From an uncultured Clostridia bacterium (GTDB taxonomy: Bacteria > Bacillota > Clostridia > Christensenellales > Borkfalkiaceae): a DNA stretch of 64,000 nucleotides. Both the position numbers and the translations under genes were made by a program. The notes beneath the pieces were generated by a model that made no database searches, was not told the DNA's origin, and saw only the letters and a program-made list of their open reading frames with translations. Numbering within the stretch: the stretch's first letter is position 1; every line of letters starts with the position of its first letter. Positions 62,478-64,000 of this stretch are shown here, one piece after another. The stretch is from the NCBI GenBank assembly GCA_947631925.1, contig CANRNE010000004.1:22215-86214 (forward strand), given 5' to 3'.

Positions 62478-62837
62478 TCAATGGTGCAAATCTTCGAGCA
62501 GCAGCTTGTCCGCAACAAGGGCGATAAATTCACTATTGGTCGGTCTCACATCGCAGAGATATGCCTTCGCCCCGAATAAGGAATGCAAAACATCCATGCG
62601 TTCCCTGTTCCAGGCCGTCTCGATGGCGTGCCGTATCGCCCTCTCGACCTTGCTCGCGCTCGACCCGTACTTTGCCGCCACGGCGGGGTACAGCCCCTTC
62701 GTCACCCCGGACATCATTTTCGGGTTGAGCACCACGAGACGAATAGCCTCCCGCAGGTAGCCGTACCCCTTAATCTTCGGCGCCACGCCGATGGCTATCA
62801 AAATTTCACTGATGCGTTCTTCCAAAGACCGTTCCAT
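62478..62837 (-). CDS. Stand-alone Spo0A C-terminal (effector) DNA-binding domain protein
   Basis: 119 residues that align throughout with the sporulation regulator Spo0A effector domain: ISEILIAIGVAPKIKGYGYL, MMSGVTKGLYPAVAAKYG, SASKVERAIRHAIETAW (recognition helix at about 61-76), SLFG and PTNSEFIALVADKL. The phosphoacceptor receiver domain normally at the N-terminus is absent, and no receiver sequence lies upstream in any frame. The gene has its own good ribosome site (GGGAGGGG) and promoter, so it looks like an intact small gene and not a broken spo0A. Without a receiver it cannot be switched by phosphorylation in the known way. Confidence 0.93.
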   Translation of the reverse strand: MERSLEERISEILIAIGVAPKIKGYGYLREAIRLVVLNPKMMSGVTKGLYPAVAAKYGSSASKVERAIRHAIETAWNRERMDVLHSLFGAKAYLCDVRPTNSEFIALVADKLLLEDLHH

Positions 62838-62852
62838 ACCGCCCCTCCCATC

Positions 62853-62893
62853 GAACTTAAGTTCATTATATTACAAATAATTGGATTTGTAAA
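62853..62893 (-). promoter_or_regulatory. Promoter and operator-like palindromes of the Spo0A-domain gene
   Basis: On the minus strand, TTTACA (62888-62893) and TATAAT (62865-62870) with a 17-bp spacer. A perfect 12-bp palindrome, GAACTTAAGTTC (62853-62864), covers the likely transcription start. An 8-bp inverted repeat, TTACAAAT/ATTTGTAA (62871-62892), fills the spacer and overlaps the -35 box. Confidence 0.7.
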
Positions 62894-62963
62894 GCATTGG
62901 ATGTACAAAATAAAAAATAATTTGACAAAATAAATTATATTTTTTACAATTTCTTGTCACCTT

Positions 62964-62982
62964 TTGTCGAATCCCGTCGAAA
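62964..62982. promoter_or_regulatory. Tandem 0A-box-like sites
   Basis: TTGTCGAA (62964-62971) and CGTCGAAA (62975-62982) repeat the GTCGAA core at a 10-bp step. The Bacillus Spo0A box is TGTCGAA, and tandem boxes at this spacing are known targets. They lie about 105 bp upstream of the Spo0A-domain gene promoter. Related heptamers also occur in interspersed repeats, so this is suggestive only. Confidence 0.4.
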
Positions 62983-62989
62983 GGCCGCT

Positions 62990-63060
62990 CGGGGGGCTCT
63001 CTTCTGTCATTTCGAGCGGAATGAAGCGCAGCCGAAAATCTCGTTCATTTTGAGGAAGGG
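62990..63060. repeat. Interspersed repeat module
   Basis: GTCATTTCGAGCGGAATG and AGCCGAAAATCTCGTTC form the kind of palindromic 'TCATTTCGAGC' unit scattered in many bacterial genomes. No gene lies between the Spo0A-domain gene and tRNA-Gly. Confidence 0.55.
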
Positions 63061-63115
63061 ACGCCTTGCAATTGACAAAACTCCAAATTATTTTTGCCGC
63101 GCCGTGAAAATTGCC

Positions 63116-63144
63116 TTGACAAATGCGATTTTTTGGGCTATAAT
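63116..63144 (+). promoter_or_regulatory. tRNA-Gly promoter
   Basis: TTGACA (63116-63121) and TATAAT (63139-63144) with a 17-bp spacer; both boxes are exact consensus. Confidence 0.9.
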
Positions 63145-63163
63145 ACCCATAGAATACAGCGAT

Positions 63164-63238
63164 GCAGGAATCGCCTAGCGGTATGGCGCCAGCTTCCCAA
63201 GCTGGTTCCGGCGGGTTCGACTCCCGTTTCCTGCTCCA
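63164..63238 (+). tRNA. tRNA-Gly (anticodon CCC)
   Basis: The acceptor GCAGGAA pairs with TTCCTGC, with an encoded CCA. The anticodon stem CCAGC/GCTGG presents CCC. It reads GGG codons and complements the GCC isoacceptor at 25126. Confidence 0.95.
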
Positions 63239-63277
63239 TGAAGAAAATGACGCCCGTTGCGGCGTCATTTTCTTCAT
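63238..63277. terminator. tRNA-Gly terminator
   Basis: A perfect 17-bp stem, ATGAAGAAAATGACGCC/GGCGTCATTTTCTTCAT, with a 6-nt loop; it starts at the last base of the tRNA. Confidence 0.85.
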
Positions 63278-63376
63278 ATGTGCAGAGCAGAAATGGGAGT
63301 CGAGGGGAGGCAAGCGGGATTTGCGCTCTTCCACGCGCAAATTTCGCGCAGGTCGCGCGGGTCCCTGCCCGCCGAC

Positions 63377-63422
63377 TTGACAATTGATAATTGTCAACCG
63401 TGCGCGCCGCGGAGCGGCGCGC
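63377..63422. repeat. Two adjacent palindromes
   Basis: TTGACAATT-GAT-AATTGTCAA (63377-63397) and GCGCGCCGC-GGA-GCGGCGCGC (63402-63422) are perfect inverted repeats next to the truncated MATE fragment. Confidence 0.75.
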
Positions 63423-63493
63423 TCGTTAAAGTGCCAAATACAATCATTCATAAATTCTCCTTGCAAATTAACGCTTCCTTAACACAAGCCGTG

Positions 63494-63631
63494 TTATACT
63501 GGGGACGTACGGAGGCAAGTATCCACAATGTTGTAGAGGCAGGAGATAATGAGGGAGAGGATGCACGGGACGGCAAACTTCATGAGAAGTTTTCCGACCC
63601 GTTCTTTGCCTAAATAATCGCTGTTTTCCAT
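63494..63631 (-). pseudogene. Truncated MATE-family transporter (N-terminal 45 residues)
   Basis: The start MENSDYLGKERVGKLLMKFAVPC followed by ILSLIISCLYNIVD matches the opening of MATE multidrug/sodium antiporters, which normally continue for about 450 residues. Here the frame ends eight residues later (TCLRTSPV then TAA), and no MATE continuation is visible in other frames before the palindromes at 63377-63422. The ribosome site GGAGG and a full promoter and leader remain. Most likely a gene remnant cut by rearrangement; a functional small peptide is less likely. Confidence 0.75.
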
Positions 63632-63767
63632 AAAAAACCTCCGGATAAAAGCAAAACGGCACGAAACTTTCCGTGCCGTCCAAAAAAACGACACCTGCGA
63701 CCGCTTCCGTACCGTAATCAGATTTACGCGCCCGAGCGCCACATGTGTCGTTAAGCTCTATGAAATT
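63632..63767 (-). promoter_or_regulatory. Structured leader upstream of the MATE remnant (attenuator or riboswitch-like)
   Basis: On the minus strand, AACGACAC (63745-63752) pairs with GTGTCGTT (63687-63694). They close a region of about 50 nt with internal GCGC/GCGC and CGTAA/TTACG hairpins, followed directly by a run of seven T. A second terminator-type hairpin, ACGGCACG/CGTGCCGT (63656-63679), with TTTTGCTTTT lies just before the ribosome site. The known class was not recognised. Confidence 0.6.
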
Positions 63768-63773
63768 ATAAAT

Positions 63774-63802
63774 ATTATACTCGAAATCTCCGCAAAAGTC
63801 AA
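63774..63802 (-). promoter_or_regulatory. Promoter of the MATE remnant
   Basis: On the minus strand, TTGACT (63797-63802) and TATAAT (63774-63779) with a 17-bp spacer. Confidence 0.8.
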
Positions 63803-63840
63803 GCAAATTTCAAAGCGGCGGAGCGGCAAAATATAACAAG

Positions 63841-63866
63841 GCGAGGGCTGTTTGTCCTCGCTTTTT
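63841..63866 (+). terminator. Terminator-like hairpin
   Basis: GCGAGG and CCTCGC with a 9-nt loop, followed by five T residues on the plus strand. No plus-strand gene ends nearby in this window. Confidence 0.5.
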
Positions 63867-63870
63867 GCAT

Positions 63871-63919
63871 AAAAAAAACCAACCCAACTCGGTTCGGGTT
63901 AGGTTGGGGTTGGTGCACC
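63871..63919 (-). ncRNA. Candidate tiny transcript of about 49 nt
   Basis: On the minus strand a promoter (63926-63954) is followed at once by a terminator: CCAACCCCAAC pairs with GTTGGGTTGG (one bulge), then eight T. The predicted RNA is about 49 nt and contains CCAACC/CCTAACCC/GAACC runs. It could be a small RNA or a premature stop for a longer unit. Confidence 0.4.
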
Positions 63920-63925
63920 GAGGCA

Positions 63926-63954
63926 ATTATAATCCGAACACGAAAGCTCGTCAA
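63926..63954 (-). promoter_or_regulatory. Promoter of the tiny transcript
   Basis: On the minus strand, TTGACG (63949-63954) and TATAAT (63926-63931) with a 17-bp spacer. Confidence 0.75.
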
Positions 63955-64000
63955 GGCTGACCGTTTGCGTTCCGTTTTTATAGTTAAAAATGAAAGTTAC

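Noticed and set aside
62957..63466. 169-codon minus-strand frame between the Spo0A-domain gene and the MATE remnant
   Set aside because: It crosses tRNA-Gly, its terminator and two palindromes and translates repeat sequence (for example LTIINCQ). A ribosome site-like AAGGAGAA before its start is probably incidental.
63468..63806. 112-codon minus-strand frame over the MATE leader
   Set aside because: It begins upstream of the promoter-leader structures and is out of frame with the MATE-like sequence.

Overview
The window reads as a chromosomal segment of a spore-lineage Bacillota (class Clostridia). The reasons are spmA/spmB, a Spo0A-type DNA-binding domain, a Firmicutes-style cleavable N-terminus on ribosomal protein L27, the cysE-cysS and ricT-rsmI gene orders, and many lipoproteins with InlB/BspA-type repeats. 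Coding DNA is GC-rich at third positions, while promoters and leaders are AT-rich. A gut lineage such as Christensenellales is a guess from the surface-protein style, not something the sequence proves. Promoters are easy to read: at least sixteen TTGnnn/TATAAT-like pairs have spacers of exactly 17 bp.

Layout. 1-5.5 kb: the 3' end of cysE, cysS, a short alaS, a hexapeptide acetyltransferase and rplM-rpsI. 6-11 kb: small hypothetical genes, a large membrane-anchored surface protein, a divergent marR locus and a HAD phosphatase. 11-17 kb: greA-lysS, a PLP decarboxylase-like gene, holB, ricT, a ferredoxin and rsmI. 17-20 kb: an O-antigen-ligase-like membrane protein and, on the minus strand, spmA-spmB. 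20-25 kb: metG-tatD-radical SAM in overlapping order, rplU-rpmA and three tRNAs (Val, Gly, Cys).

25.6-57.5 kb is one long, co-oriented extracellular block: an InlB-repeat lipoprotein, a complete oligopeptide ABC transporter (oppABCDF), a one-TM small protein, a 2,572-residue cell-surface subtilase with leucine-rich repeats, and four more large lipoproteins built from Ig-like and InlB repeats. A protease next to a peptide importer suggests extracellular protein digestion with peptide uptake (inference). 58-64 kb: tRNA-Ser with a duplicated 3' end, ppa, rpsB-tsf, a phosphodiesterase-family enzyme, a receiver-less Spo0A effector domain, tRNA-Gly, and a truncated MATE transporter behind a structured leader.

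The intergenic islands share a mosaic of short interspersed repeats. The most interesting is a roughly 163-bp element (three copies) whose terminal hairpin carries compensatory base changes between copies. In two copies that hairpin ends 19-22 nt before a start codon. Other points to follow up are the lone Spo0A effector domain with operator-like palindromes, two genes whose -10 box sits exactly 6 nt before the ATG (predicted leaderless), an AlaRS without its C-terminal domain, and an L27 pre-sequence without the usual neighbouring prp protease gene.
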